Positions 63,276 to 64,000 of a stretch of 64,000 nt of DNA are shown here, in pieces. Where the stretch lies: NCBI GenBank assembly GCA_001464035.1, contig LNEC01000014.1, positions 124,001 to 188,000 on the forward strand, given 5' to 3'. The translations under genes were made by a program, and so were the position numbers. How positions within the stretch are numbered: the stretch's first letter is position 1; each line of letters begins with the position of its first letter. Under the pieces are notes generated by a model. The model worked only from the letters and a program-made list of their open reading frames with translations, searched no databases and was not told the DNA's origin. Origin of the DNA: Bradyrhizobiaceae bacterium Ga0074131. Lineage in GTDB: Bacteria; Pseudomonadota; Alphaproteobacteria; Rhizobiales; Xanthobacteraceae.

Positions 63276-64000
63276 TCGCCGGATTGCCACTCGCTTTCGC
63301 CCAACCCTTGCTGCTGCTGGGCCTGCTGAGTCTGCCGGTGCTGTGGTGGCTGCTGCGGGTGATGCCGCCGCGGCCGCGGCGCATCGAGTTCCCGCCGACG
63401 CGGCTGTTGTTCGACATCGCGCCGAAGGAGGAAACCCCCTCGCGCACGCCATGGTGGCTCACTCTCTTGCGGCTCGCCGCCGCGGCGCTGGTGATCCTGG
63501 CGGCTGCCGGGCCGATCTGGAATCCGCAAGCCGGCCTCGCCGGCTCCAGCGCACCGCTGGTGATCCTGCTCGACGACGGCTGGAGCGCTGCCGCGAGCTG
63601 GGACTCCCGGATCAAGGCCGCAGACGAACTGATGGCGAATGCCGACAATGATCGGCGCGGCGTGGCGCTGGTGCCGCTGTCGGAGCCCGCGCGCGACATC
63701 ACCCTGATGCCGGCGGGCACGGCGCGGGTGGCGCTGCGCCAGCTCGCGCCCAAACCCTATTCGATCGAGCGGGTGGAAACCCTGGTTGCCATCGAGCGTT
63801 TCCTGAAAGCCACGGGCGACGCCGAGATCGCCTGGCTGTCGGACGGCGTCGATACCGGGCGCGGACCGGAGTTTATCGAAGGCCTCGGCAAGACCATCGG
63901 AGATCGCGGCTTGACGGTTTTTGAAGGCGGCACCGCGCCGCCGCTTGCTCTGGTCGCGGCTGAAAACGCCGCGGCCAAGATGACAGTGAAGGTGCTGCGC
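63272..64000 (+). CDS. BatA-type/DUF4159 membrane protein, N-terminal part
   Basis: At least 243 residues; runs off the window. N-terminal BatA-like segment with two membrane spans (AFAQPLLLLGLLSLPVLWWLLRVMPP and WWLTLLRLAAAALVILAAAGPIW) followed by a VWA-like domain (LVILLDDGWSAAASWDSR, IAWLSDGVDTGRG). Starts ATGA-coupled to the DUF58 stop at 63272. In this group such proteins usually end in a DUF4159 domain, which is not visible here. Confidence 0.87.
   Translation, partial: MIAGLPLAFAQPLLLLGLLSLPVLWWLLRVMPPRPRRIEFPPTRLLFDIAPKEETPSRTPWWLTLLRLAAAALVILAAAGPIWNPQAGLAGSSAPLVILLDDGWSAAASWDSRIKAADELMANADNDRRGVALVPLSEPARDITLMPAGTARVALRQLAPKPYSIERVETLVAIERFLKATGDAEIAWLSDGVDTGRGPEFIEGLGKTIGDRGLTVFEGGTAPPLALVAAENAAAKMTVKVLR

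Overview
The window looks like chromosomal DNA of a GC-rich alphaproteobacterium of the Bradyrhizobium/Rhodopseudomonas group (Nitrobacteraceae). This rests on gene content and synteny: a CcrM-type GANTC methyltransferase, a fused cytochrome b/c1 gene (fbcH) behind a Rieske gene (fbcF), a fused trpE(G) behind a Trp-codon leader peptide, the block mutY - DUF721 - dsbA-like - smc, a second ftsZ, and several families of dispersed palindromic repeats of the kind common in bradyrhizobia. No tRNA, rRNA, CRISPR array, prophage or insertion sequence was recognised.

1-14 kb is housekeeping: the start of glyQ, an S49 peptidase, a small methyltransferase, polyprenyl diphosphate synthase, ispE, a TPR protein broken by a short deletion, ETF-ubiquinone oxidoreductase, a family 4-like uracil-DNA glycosylase, a GT39-like membrane protein, rnhB and a radical SAM protein. 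14-25.6 kb mixes small secreted and membrane proteins, a MarR-acetyltransferase fusion, moaB, a neutral zinc peptidase, ccrM with GANTC sites at its own start, a GST, RidA, a LysR regulator divergent from a SnoaL-like gene, and a three-gene operon (XRE/MmyB regulator, SnoaL-like, DUF3237) divergent from a PhzS-like flavin monooxygenase.

25.6-50.7 kb holds mutY, an orphan HigA-type antitoxin with a palindromic operator, DUF721/DciA, a DsbA-like protein, smc, an Rsm22-like protein, LemA plus an M48 peptidase, two tandem ParA-like proteins (the second with a degenerate P-loop), an HTH-alpha/beta-hydrolase fusion divergent from a second hydrolase, apt, trpE(G) with its attenuator, an extradiol-dioxygenase-like protein, dienelactone hydrolase, the bc1 complex genes, trmL, queE, queD, hemF and a HAD hydrolase.

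50.7-58.2 kb reads as accessory: a cupin and a small acidic protein, an Hsp20 gene with a one-base frameshift behind a FixK2/FNR-type box, a PCMT-like methyltransferase, then a cluster on the minus strand (HTH/coiled-coil protein, ftsZ2 paralogue, coiled-coil protein, small overlapping ORF). A perfect CtrA-type box (TTAAC-N6-TTAAC) sits upstream of that cluster. This is the best candidate for an undescribed system: a cell-cycle-controlled accessory FtsZ with its own partners. 58.2-64 kb returns to housekeeping: the cca/DUF6111/Nudix/DUF1285 operon with ATGA overlaps, divergent from moxR - DUF58 - DUF4159-like, with a sigma54-type promoter between them.
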